Source: Lentisphaeria bacterium
Lineage (GTDB): Bacteria; Verrucomicrobiota; Lentisphaeria; Oligosphaerales; Oligosphaeraceae
Reading direction: 5' to 3'
Length of the DNA: 17,195 nucleotides
Assembly (NCBI GenBank): GCA_016287975.1
Contig: JAEEXV010000301.1
Span: 1-17,195, forward strand
Below the pieces are notes generated by a model. That model was given only the letters and a program-made list of their open reading frames with translations. It ran no database searches and had not been told where the DNA came from. Shown piece by piece: positions 7,985 to 13,849 of the stretch. Both the position numbers and the translations under genes were made by a program. Position 1 is the stretch's first letter. Every line of letters begins with the position of its first letter.

Positions 7985-8917
7985 ATGGTATCCGACAATG
8001 ACACATTGAAGTTGTACATGCATAACATTATGCAGTACCCGTTGGTCACTCCAGCCGAAGAAGTGGTCCTGGCGAAGGGCGTCGCGGCGGGTGACCAGGC
8101 GGCGCGGCGCAAGTTGATCAACGCGAACCTGCGGCTGGTGGTGAAGATCGCGCACGACTTCAAGGGCCGCGGGCTGCCGCTGCTGGATCTGATCAGCGAG
8201 GGGAACATCGGGCTGATGCGGGCGGTCGAGAAGTTCGACCCGACCAAGGGCGCGAAGTTGTCGAGCTATGCGGCGTGGTGGATCAAGCAGGCGATGCGTC
8301 GCGCGCTCTCGACGCAGGGCAAGATGATCCGCATCCCCGCGCAGTCGGAGAAGAAGATGCTGCGCATCCAGGCGGCGACGGCGAAGCTCATCGTGAAACT
8401 GGGGCGTCCGCCGACCGTCAAGGAAATCGCGGCGGAGGTCAAGTTGACCGAGCGCACCGTCAACGGCCTGCGCAACGGCCGCACCAGCACCGTCTCGCTG
8501 CAGGATCCGCTGCAGCCTGGCATGGACGGCGAACTCACGGATGTGCTGCCAGACGAGAAGAGCGTGCAGCCGACGGAGGTGCTGGGGGATCTTGAGATCA
8601 TGAAGCAGTTGCGGCGGCTCTTCGCGGCGCTGGATGACCGCGAGCAGCAGATCCTGGATCTGCGCTTCGGGCTGAGTTCGGGGACGCCGATGACGCTTGA
8701 GGACGTCTCGGCGAATATCGCCTTGACGCGCGAGCGGGTGCGCCAGATCCAGAACCACGCCCTCTCGCGGCTGCGCTCCATGCTGGACAATGACCAGATC
8801 GCGGCGCAGGCGGAGCAGGAACTGGTCGCCTCGGGGCGCCCGCAGGTCGCGGCGGCGCTGGAGCGGCTGCTGGGGAAGTTGAGCGACGACGAGGATGGCT
8901 CGCCGCCAGAAGAATGA
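7985..8917 (+). CDS. RpoD/SigA-family RNA polymerase sigma factor, paralogue 1
   Basis: This encodes 310 residues. ATG 7985 aligns exactly with the N terminus of the next gene's product (SDNDT, KLYM); a TTG at 7973 is the alternative. No good Shine-Dalgarno is seen, only a pyrimidine-rich stretch, so initiation may be weak or rely on ribosomal protein S1. Region 1.2 is at the N terminus without region 1.1. Region 2 spans ~49-115 (LRLVVKIAHDF, DLISEGNIGLMRAVEKFDP, SSYAAWWIKQ), region 3 follows, and region 4.2 is near 236-267 (TLEDV, TRERVRQIQNHAL). An acidic tail of about 40 residues ends in DDEDGSPPEE. At the position matching E. coli sigma-70 Thr440 it has Arg105 (Gln437 is kept as Gln102), which hints at altered -10 recognition. 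It directs core RNA polymerase to a promoter subset. It is a close paralogue of the next gene and leads the putative operon. Confidence 0.93.
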   Translation: MVSDNDTLKLYMHNIMQYPLVTPAEEVVLAKGVAAGDQAARRKLINANLRLVVKIAHDFKGRGLPLLDLISEGNIGLMRAVEKFDPTKGAKLSSYAAWWIKQAMRRALSTQGKMIRIPAQSEKKMLRIQAATAKLIVKLGRPPTVKEIAAEVKLTERTVNGLRNGRTSTVSLQDPLQPGMDGELTDVLPDEKSVQPTEVLGDLEIMKQLRRLFAALDDREQQILDLRFGLSSGTPMTLEDVSANIALTRERVRQIQNHALSRLRSMLDNDQIAAQAEQELVASGRPQVAAALERLLGKLSDDEDGSPPEE

Positions 8918-9017
8918 GGGTGGCAGGGGGCGTTGGAAGATTTTTCGTTGTCTGGCGTTTTCCCGATGGAGAGGGTGGCGTCCAGGCGACAGTTGAAGGT
9001 TTAGGAGAAGATTCAGT

Positions 9018-9884
9018 ATGATTTCCGACAATGACACCATGAAGCTCTACATGCAGAGCATTGGCCAGTTTCCGCTGGTCTCCACGGAGGAGGAGGCGAA
9101 ACTGGCCAAGCGCATTGCAAAGGGCGACACCGAGGCGCGCGACATCCTGATTCGGAGCAATCTGCGCCTGGTGGTGAAGATCGCGCACGACTTCAAGGGA
9201 CTGGGGCTGCCGCTGCTGGACCTGATCAGCGAGGGGAACATCGGGCTGATGCGGGCGGTCGAGAAGTTCGATCCGATGAAGGGCGCGAAACTGTCGAGCT
9301 ATGCGGCGTGGTGGATCAAGCAGTCGATGCGGCGTGCGCTGGCGAACCAGGCGCGCACGATCCGTATCCCCGTCCAGTCGGCGAGCAAGATCGGGAAGAT
9401 CCAGAACGCGCGTGCGAAGCTGATGCAGCAGCTGGGGCGCGACCCGACCGACAAGGAGATCGCGAGCGAGGTCAATCTGACCGAGCGCACGGTGACGGGG
9501 CTGCGGCAGGGCAAGACCAGCACGATCTCGCTCTTCGACCCCATCCAGAACGGCGCCGAGGGCGAGTTCAAGGACATCATCCCCGATGAGAAGACCGTCT
9601 CGCCGAATGACATCGTGCGGGACGACGAGACGCTTTCCGTGATGATGAAACTGGTGGAGCAGCTTCCCGAGCGCGAACGGGTGATCCTGCGGCTGCGCTT
9701 CGGGCTGAACGGCGAGAAGCCGAAGACGCTGGAGGAGGTCTCGCGCTCCATCGGACGCACCCGCGAGCGCGTCCGCCAGATCCAGAACCAGGCGCTGGAC
9801 ACCCTGCGCGCCGCCATCGAGGAGCAGAAGACCATCGAGGAATCCACCCGCGAGAACGGCAACGACGACGACGACGATTACTAG
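9018..9884 (+). CDS. RpoD/SigA-family RNA polymerase sigma factor, paralogue 2
   Basis: This encodes 288 residues. ATG 9018 follows AGGAG (9003-9007), a much better site than that of paralogue 1. Domain order is the same: region 1.2 (SDNDTMKLYM), region 2 (LRLVVKIAHDF; LISEGNIGLMRAVEKFDPMKG; SSYAAWWIKQ), region 3 (ANQARTIRIPVQSASKI) and region 4 (LPERERVILRLRFGL; TLEEVSRSIGRTRERVRQIQNQAL). Region 1.1 is absent and the tail is acidic (NGNDDDDDY). Residue numbering matches paralogue 1 up to about residue 108, so Arg105 again stands at the Thr440 position. Region 2 is nearly identical between the two, while region 4 and the tail diverge, suggesting a shared -10 preference with different -35 or activator contacts. 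The 100-bp gap between them holds no clear terminator. The esterase gene follows after 15 bp, so the sigma factor is probably co-transcribed with glycan-degradation genes. Confidence 0.93.
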   Translation: MISDNDTMKLYMQSIGQFPLVSTEEEAKLAKRIAKGDTEARDILIRSNLRLVVKIAHDFKGLGLPLLDLISEGNIGLMRAVEKFDPMKGAKLSSYAAWWIKQSMRRALANQARTIRIPVQSASKIGKIQNARAKLMQQLGRDPTDKEIASEVNLTERTVTGLRQGKTSTISLFDPIQNGAEGEFKDIIPDEKTVSPNDIVRDDETLSVMMKLVEQLPERERVILRLRFGLNGEKPKTLEEVSRSIGRTRERVRQIQNQALDTLRAAIEEQKTIEESTRENGNDDDDDY

Positions 9885-9899
9885 AGGGAGGACGCGATC

Positions 9900-10535
9900 A
9901 TGGTACCGATTCCAGACGAACCGTGGCTGAAGGAAGGCGAGACGCTCTTGTGCTTCGGCGACAGCCTGACGGCGGCGAAGAATCCAGGCTACGTGGAGAA
10001 ACTGGCGGCGTTCCTGGAGCCGAAGGGCATCCGTGTCGTGAACGCGGGCGAGGGCGGGGACAAGACGCCGCATGCGCTGACGCGCCTGCAGACGGCGGTC
10101 ATCGACCAGGCGCCCGACGCGGTGTCGTTCTTCTTCGGCGCCAATGACTCGGTCATCGGGCGCGGTATCTGGCGGGACGAGCCCGTGGTCGAGCCGATGA
10201 CCTACCGCGACAATCTGGTGTGGATGGTCCATCTGTGCCGCCTCAAGTGCCCGAAGATCCGCAAGTTCAGCATTGCCGCGCCGAGCGGGCGGATGGAGGG
10301 GCAAAACTGGATCGACTTCGGCGACATCCGCCACGACTACTGCCTGGAGGCGCGCAAGGCCGCCGAACTCTCGGGCGCGCGCTTCGTGCCCCTCGACACC
10401 CGCCTGGACGAGGTGCGCGACACGATGGCGCCGAACGAGAAGGGGCTGAAACTCACGAAGGACGGCATCCACATGACCGCCCAGGGCTATGCGCTGATCG
10501 CCGACATCATGCTTGAAGCCTGGCGGATGAAATAG
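9900..10535 (+). CDS. SGNH/GDSL hydrolase without signal peptide
   Basis: This encodes 211 residues. ATG 9900 is preceded by GGGAGGA (about 9886-9892). All SGNH blocks are visible: GDSLT (Ser22, block I nucleophile), Gly in NAGEGG (block II), GAND (residues 80-83, Asn82, block III) and DGIH (Asp188 to His191, block V). This family has esterase or acetylesterase activity on lipids, carbohydrates or aryl esters. No signal peptide is seen, so the product is expected in the cytoplasm, unlike the second SGNH enzyme of this locus. It lies 15 bp after sigma paralogue 2 and 43 bp before the GH39-like gene, which suggests co-transcription. Removal of acetyl or other acyl groups from imported oligosaccharides is a reasonable inference. 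The exact substrate cannot be read from the sequence. Confidence 0.9.
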   Translation: MVPIPDEPWLKEGETLLCFGDSLTAAKNPGYVEKLAAFLEPKGIRVVNAGEGGDKTPHALTRLQTAVIDQAPDAVSFFFGANDSVIGRGIWRDEPVVEPMTYRDNLVWMVHLCRLKCPKIRKFSIAAPSGRMEGQNWIDFGDIRHDYCLEARKAAELSGARFVPLDTRLDEVRDTMAPNEKGLKLTKDGIHMTAQGYALIADIMLEAWRMK

Positions 10536-10578
10536 GAAACCACCCGAACAACGGCGTGGGGAATGGCAGGAGAGGTCT

Positions 10579-11922
10579 ATGCAGACAGTGCGAATAGCGG
10601 TGCGTCCCGAGCAGGCGCTGGGGCCAGTCCGCATCATGAACGCGGTCAACAACGGCCCGATGAAGCGGGGCACCGACCAGACGCGGGGCAACTTCAACGA
10701 CTATGCGGCGCTGGAGATCCCGTATGCGCGCATCCATGACGCGGCGCTCTGCTCGACCTACGGCGGCTGCCACACGGTGGACATCAGCGCCATCTTCCCC
10801 GACTTCCGCCGCGATGCGGACGACGCCTCGGCCTACGACTTCACGCTGACCGACGACTATCTTGCGACCATGCGCGCGGCGGGGACGGAGCCCTTCTATC
10901 GGCTCGGGCAGTCCATCGAGCACTGGATCAAGAAATACGGGGTGAATCCGCCCGCGGACTTCGGGAAGTGGGCGTCGGTCTGCGAGCATATCGTGCGCCA
11001 CTTCAACGAGGGCTGGGCGGACGGCTTCCACTGGAACATCCAGTACTGGGAGATCTGGAACGAGCCAGACCTGGGGGTGCGCGCGGACGGCCGCCCCAGC
11101 CCGACCTGGACGGGCACGAAGGAGCAGTTCTTCGAACTCTACCGCATCACCGCGACCCGCCTGAAGCAGGCCTTCCCCGCGCTGAAGATCGGCGGGCCCG
11201 CGCTGGCGGGGCCGCACGGCTGGACGGAGGAGTTCCTGGCCTTCCTGCGGGAGACGGAGACGCCGCTCGACTTCTTCTCCTGGCACTGCTACACGAAGGA
11301 GCCGTCGGTCCTGACCGAGTACGCGGCCTGGGTCAAGGAACGGCTGGTGCAGTTCGGCTTCACGCAGACCGAATCCATCCTCAACGAATGGAACTATGTT
11401 CGCGGCTGGACGGACGAGTGGGTCTACTCCCTGCGGGTGGAGTCAGGCGACCTGAACTACAAGGGGGCGGCCTTCATCGCCGCCGCGATGTGCGCCTGCC
11501 AGCAGGCGCCGCTCGACATGCTGATGTTCTACGATGCGCGCGTCACCTGCCTCATGAACAATCTCTTCGACCATGTCTCTCTGGAGCCGCTGCGCGGCTA
11601 CTATCCCTTCTACGCCTGGGCGAAGTTGCGCCGCCTCGGGACGGCGGTCGCGGTCCAGGCGGAGAACGCCGCGGACCTCTACACGGCGGCCGCCGTCGGC
11701 CAGGACGGGCGGCTGGGGCTGCTGGTGGCGCGTTACAACAACGACGACAATGTCTCGACGCCCGAGGCGGTCGCGCTGGCGCTGCCTGCGGGGCGCAGGC
11801 CAGTCTGCCATCTGACCGACGCGACGCGCCTCTACACCGAGACGCCGCTGGCCCAGAACGACGCGGGCGAATGGGTTCTCACGCTGAAGCCCAACGCCTT
11901 CGCCTACATCGAGATGGCGTAG
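10579..11922 (+). CDS. GH39-like glycosidase (clan GH-A), cytoplasmic
   Basis: This encodes 447 residues. ATG 10579 follows AGGAGAGG (10568-10575). The barrel carries YWEIWNEPD (Asn161-Glu162, acid/base, end of strand 4) and ILNEWN (Glu270, nucleophile, end of strand 7), the arrangement seen in GH39 and related clan GH-A families such as beta-xylosidases and alpha-L-iduronidases. WHCYTKEP also fits this barrel type. The last ~80 residues (GRLGLLVARYNNDD, then FAYIEM) look like the C-terminal beta-domain. There is no signal peptide, so it likely acts on short oligosaccharides after import. It lies between two SGNH esterases, which fits stepwise deacylation and hydrolysis of a decorated glycan. 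GH39 is my best family call; a related GH-A family is possible, and the sugar specificity is unknown. Confidence 0.8.
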   Translation: MQTVRIAVRPEQALGPVRIMNAVNNGPMKRGTDQTRGNFNDYAALEIPYARIHDAALCSTYGGCHTVDISAIFPDFRRDADDASAYDFTLTDDYLATMRAAGTEPFYRLGQSIEHWIKKYGVNPPADFGKWASVCEHIVRHFNEGWADGFHWNIQYWEIWNEPDLGVRADGRPSPTWTGTKEQFFELYRITATRLKQAFPALKIGGPALAGPHGWTEEFLAFLRETETPLDFFSWHCYTKEPSVLTEYAAWVKERLVQFGFTQTESILNEWNYVRGWTDEWVYSLRVESGDLNYKGAAFIAAAMCACQQAPLDMLMFYDARVTCLMNNLFDHVSLEPLRGYYPFYAWAKLRRLGTAVAVQAENAADLYTAAAVGQDGRLGLLVARYNNDDNVSTPEAVALALPAGRRPVCHLTDATRLYTETPLAQNDAGEWVLTLKPNAFAYIEMA

Positions 11923-11966
11923 GGCCGCATGGCCGTTGGGAACTGCAATTCAGAGGAGAGCACGGA

Positions 11967-12848
11967 ATGAAGATGGTGCGAGCGTGGGTGGTGCTGGCGG
12001 TGTTGTGCGGGCTGGCGCTGGCGGGTGAACTGGCGGTCAGGCCAGGCGAGAAGATCGGCTTCCTGGGGGACAGCATCACGGCGATCGGGACGCAGCATCC
12101 TGGCGGCTACACGCGCCTGGTGATGAGCGGGCTGGAGGCGATGGGCTGCAAGGCCGAACCCGTCTTCGCGGGCGTCGGCGGGCACAAGTCCGACGACATG
12201 CATCGGCGGATCGCGCGCGACATCCTCGCGCACCGCCCGAAGTGGATGCTGCTGAGTTGCGGCGTCAACGACACCTGGCACGCGCAGATGCGCGGACGGC
12301 GCGGCGTGCCGCTGCCTGAGTTCATCGACCATGTCACCGAGATGGTGAAGGCGGCGAAGGCGGCGGGCATCGAGGTGATGCTGATGACGGCGACGGTGGT
12401 CTATGAAACGCCCGACTATGTCTGCAACCAGCAGTTGAAGGACTACAACGCCGCCATCCACAAGATCGCGAAGGAACACGGCTGCCGCGTCGCCGACGTG
12501 GGGCAGGCGATCCGTGCGGAACTGGAGCGGATGCACGCCGCGGGCCGCCCGTACGGCACGCTGCTGACGGTGGACGGCGTCCACATGAACCCGCTGGGCG
12601 ACGCCATCATGGCAGAGACGATCCTGCGCGCCTTCGGCGCCAACGATGCCGACCTGGTCAAGGCGCAGGCGGCATGGAACAAGATCCCCGACTTCAATGC
12701 GCGGCTCGGCATCCCGTATAAACTGACGCTGGAGCAGTTCCGCGCGCTGGACAAGCAGGCGGAGAAGCGCGGCCTCACGTTCAAGGACTATGCCGCGACC
12801 CTGCTCCAAAAGGCCCTTGAAGACGCGCTTCGCCAGGGCGGAAAATAG
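11967..12848 (+). CDS. Secreted SGNH/GDSL hydrolase with helical C-terminal extension
   Basis: This encodes 293 residues. The frame is open far upstream across the GH39-like gene, but ATG 11967 has AGAGGAGAG just before it and begins a signal peptide (MKMVRAWVVLAVLCGLALAG, cleavage probably near residues 19-20). Catalytic blocks: GDSIT (Ser36), Gly in GVGG, GVND (residues 99-102, Asn101) and DGVH (Asp203 to His206). The architecture resembles acetylesterases of the SGNH clan, such as rhamnogalacturonan or xylan acetylesterases. Residues ~225-293 form a charged helical tail beyond the usual domain. It would act outside the cytoplasmic membrane, removing ester groups before uptake, while the other SGNH enzyme of the locus acts inside. 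It starts 44 bp after the GH39-like gene and ends just before a long hairpin, so it is probably the last gene of the operon. Confidence 0.9.
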   Translation: MKMVRAWVVLAVLCGLALAGELAVRPGEKIGFLGDSITAIGTQHPGGYTRLVMSGLEAMGCKAEPVFAGVGGHKSDDMHRRIARDILAHRPKWMLLSCGVNDTWHAQMRGRRGVPLPEFIDHVTEMVKAAKAAGIEVMLMTATVVYETPDYVCNQQLKDYNAAIHKIAKEHGCRVADVGQAIRAELERMHAAGRPYGTLLTVDGVHMNPLGDAIMAETILRAFGANDADLVKAQAAWNKIPDFNARLGIPYKLTLEQFRALDKQAEKRGLTFKDYAATLLQKALEDALRQGGK

Positions 12849-12853
12849 TTATT

Positions 12854-12878
12854 TGCCCGGCGATGATATCGCCGGGCA
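12854..12878 (+). terminator. 11-bp perfect hairpin after the operon, without a T-tract
   Basis: TGCCCGGCGAT (12854-12864) pairs fully with its complement at 12868-12878 around a three-base loop GAT. It starts 6 bp after the stop codon of the secreted SGNH gene. No T-run follows, so it may end transcription in another way or protect the mRNA 3' end. It is also the first place after 4772 where CCSGG words reappear. Confidence 0.55.
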
Positions 12879-13035
12879 CAGGACTCGCCGGTGCACGGGG
12901 ATTTGTTTCATGGAAATGCCGATGGGAAGCATCGGGGAAGTCAAAAAAAGCAGGAGGGATTATGTTATGTTTCCAGTTTTTGCGGAGATACTGGAATGAC
13001 GGGGGATTTCATGGAAGAGAGAAGGCCGAGTCATT
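12879..13035. other. Region upstream of the chaperone-like genes with small hairpin and direct repeats
   Basis: This non-genic stretch holds a 6-bp hairpin (CCGATG 12919-12924 with CATCGG 12930-12935) and two exact copies of TTTCATGGAA (12906-12915 and 13007-13016). An A-run (12943-12949) precedes the strong Shine-Dalgarno of the leader ORF. I find no convincing -35/-10 pair, although a promoter is expected here because the upstream operon ends in a hairpin. Confidence 0.4.
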
Positions 13036-13060
13036 ATGGATGCAAAGTTTGAGGATGTGA
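12962..13060 (+). CDS. Possible leader ORF with strong Shine-Dalgarno upstream of the chaperone genes
   Basis: AGGAGGG (12952-12958) is the best ribosome binding site in the window. It serves two overlapping ATGs. ATG 12962 opens a 32-codon frame ending at 13060, past the start of the chaperone-like gene (13036). ATG 12967, at a better distance of nine bases, opens the ten-residue frame MFPVFAEILE, ending at 12999, 36 bp before that gene. Neither peptide resembles a known family. A leader peptide coupling or gating translation of the downstream genes is possible. A remnant of a lost gene start is an alternative. The call rests only on the ribosome binding site and position. Confidence 0.3.
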   Translation: MLCFQFLRRYWNDGGFHGREKAESLWMQSLRM

Positions 13061-13434
13061 GGAAGTTGGCGGAGGAGCGGTTTCCAGAGGAATTCGCGGC
13101 GGGGCCCGACAACTTTTTTTCGCTGGCGTTGGAGGGCTTGCCTCTGGAGTTCTTCCGCATTCCGGGCGAAGTGGAGGTGACAGTGCGGGTTCGTCTGCTC
13201 TCGCTGGACGAGATTCGGCGGACGGAGGACTTCGCGCACTCGGCGCTGTCGGGGAACTTCTTCTGGGAAGGGACGCGTGGCGCGACGCTGTCGGTTTCCT
13301 CCGATAACGCCCTTTACCTCACCGAACGTCGGGAGGCGGGTGATCTGGCGACGCAGGAGGGACTGGACGCCTGCATTCAGGACTTCACCCTCACGGCCCG
13401 CGACTGGCGGGCAAGGAGCGCACTCTATGCTTAG
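13036..13434 (+). CDS. CesT/Tir-chaperone-like type III secretion chaperone 1 (predicted)
   Basis: This encodes 132 residues, acidic, with no signal peptide. ATG 13036 follows GAAGG (13021-13025). Size and layout fit class I type III secretion chaperones: an N-terminal helix (KFEDVRKLAEERF), strands (LEFFRI, VEVTVRVRLL), then the typical second half with HSALSGNFFWEGTRGATLSV, NALYLTERR and a final helix CIQDFTLTARDWRARSAL. Such chaperones dimerise and bind the unfolded N-terminal part of one effector or translocator in the cytoplasm, keeping it ready for export. The stop codon overlaps the start of the next gene by eight bases (ATGCTTAG), indicating translational coupling. Two different chaperone-like genes side by side suggest a heterodimer. 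The resemblance is of fold pattern, not high identity, and no secretion apparatus genes lie in the window, so the role remains a prediction. Confidence 0.68.
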   Translation: MDAKFEDVRKLAEERFPEEFAAGPDNFFSLALEGLPLEFFRIPGEVEVTVRVRLLSLDEIRRTEDFAHSALSGNFFWEGTRGATLSVSSDNALYLTERREAGDLATQEGLDACIQDFTLTARDWRARSALYA

Positions 13435-13849
13435 GGAGCAGTTTGAGGAGATTCTGTCGGAGTTCGGAAAGACCATTGGGCTGGAGCTTTCCCTCCTTGA
13501 CGACGCCGTAAGCTGGATGGTGGATGACGAAGTTCTGGTGAATCTCCAGTATCTGGATGCATCCGACTATCTTCTGCTTTGGACGCAAGTCGGTCCGCTG
13601 GGGGAGGGCCACGCGATGGAACTTCTGCGCCTGAATGAAGTCGGCGGGGATGCAGCGGGCTTCACGCTGTCGTTGGACGAGGCGAATGCGCTGGTGCTGG
13701 CGCACGACCGACGAAGCGCATGGGTCATCTCCTCCGCCGATGCGCTGGCGGAGTGGACGGAGGCACTGATTCGCTGTACTCGGGCGGCGCGCGCGATTAT
13801 GGGAAATCATTCTTCTGCGGAGGGCGAATTATGTCGGATCATGGTGTGA
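13427..13849 (+). CDS. CesT/Tir-chaperone-like type III secretion chaperone 2 (predicted)
   Basis: This encodes 140 residues. ATG 13427 has AAGGAG (13413-13418) 8 nt upstream; the frame is open further up but only as a shadow of the previous gene. The pattern is close to the CesT family: an N-terminal helix with FGKTIGLELSL, then WMVDDEVLVNLQYL, SDYLLLWTQVGPLGEG, LLRLNEVGGDAAGFTLSL, NALVLAHDRRS and a terminal helix LAEWTEALIRCTRAARAI. Compared with the first chaperone-like protein it keeps the first half of the family consensus better, so the two may share work in one complex. Its last 19 bases overlap the start of the giant downstream gene, whose ribosome binding site lies inside this gene. 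Such gene order, chaperone just before its cargo, is usual for type III effectors and translocators. An unrelated YbjN-like fold is the main alternative. Confidence 0.75.
   Translation: MLREQFEEILSEFGKTIGLELSLLDDAVSWMVDDEVLVNLQYLDASDYLLLWTQVGPLGEGHAMELLRLNEVGGDAAGFTLSLDEANALVLAHDRRSAWVISSADALAEWTEALIRCTRAARAIMGNHSSAEGELCRIMV

Noticed and set aside
8598..10697. 699-codon minus-strand frame, and a 420-codon one at 7778-9040, opposite the sigma and SGNH genes
   Set aside because: Both cross several real genes and their boundaries, have low-complexity Arg/Leu/Gln composition, and show no family motif.
10968..11966. Long upstream extension of the secreted SGNH frame across the GH39-like gene
   Set aside because: The extension is Gly/Arg/Ala-rich shadow sequence. 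ATG 11967 has a good ribosome binding site and starts a signal peptide.
13277..13426. Longer start for the second chaperone-like gene at 13277
   Set aside because: The added residues are Arg/Pro/Ser-rich shadow of the first chaperone-like gene, while ATG 13427 has a good ribosome binding site and the family's expected length.
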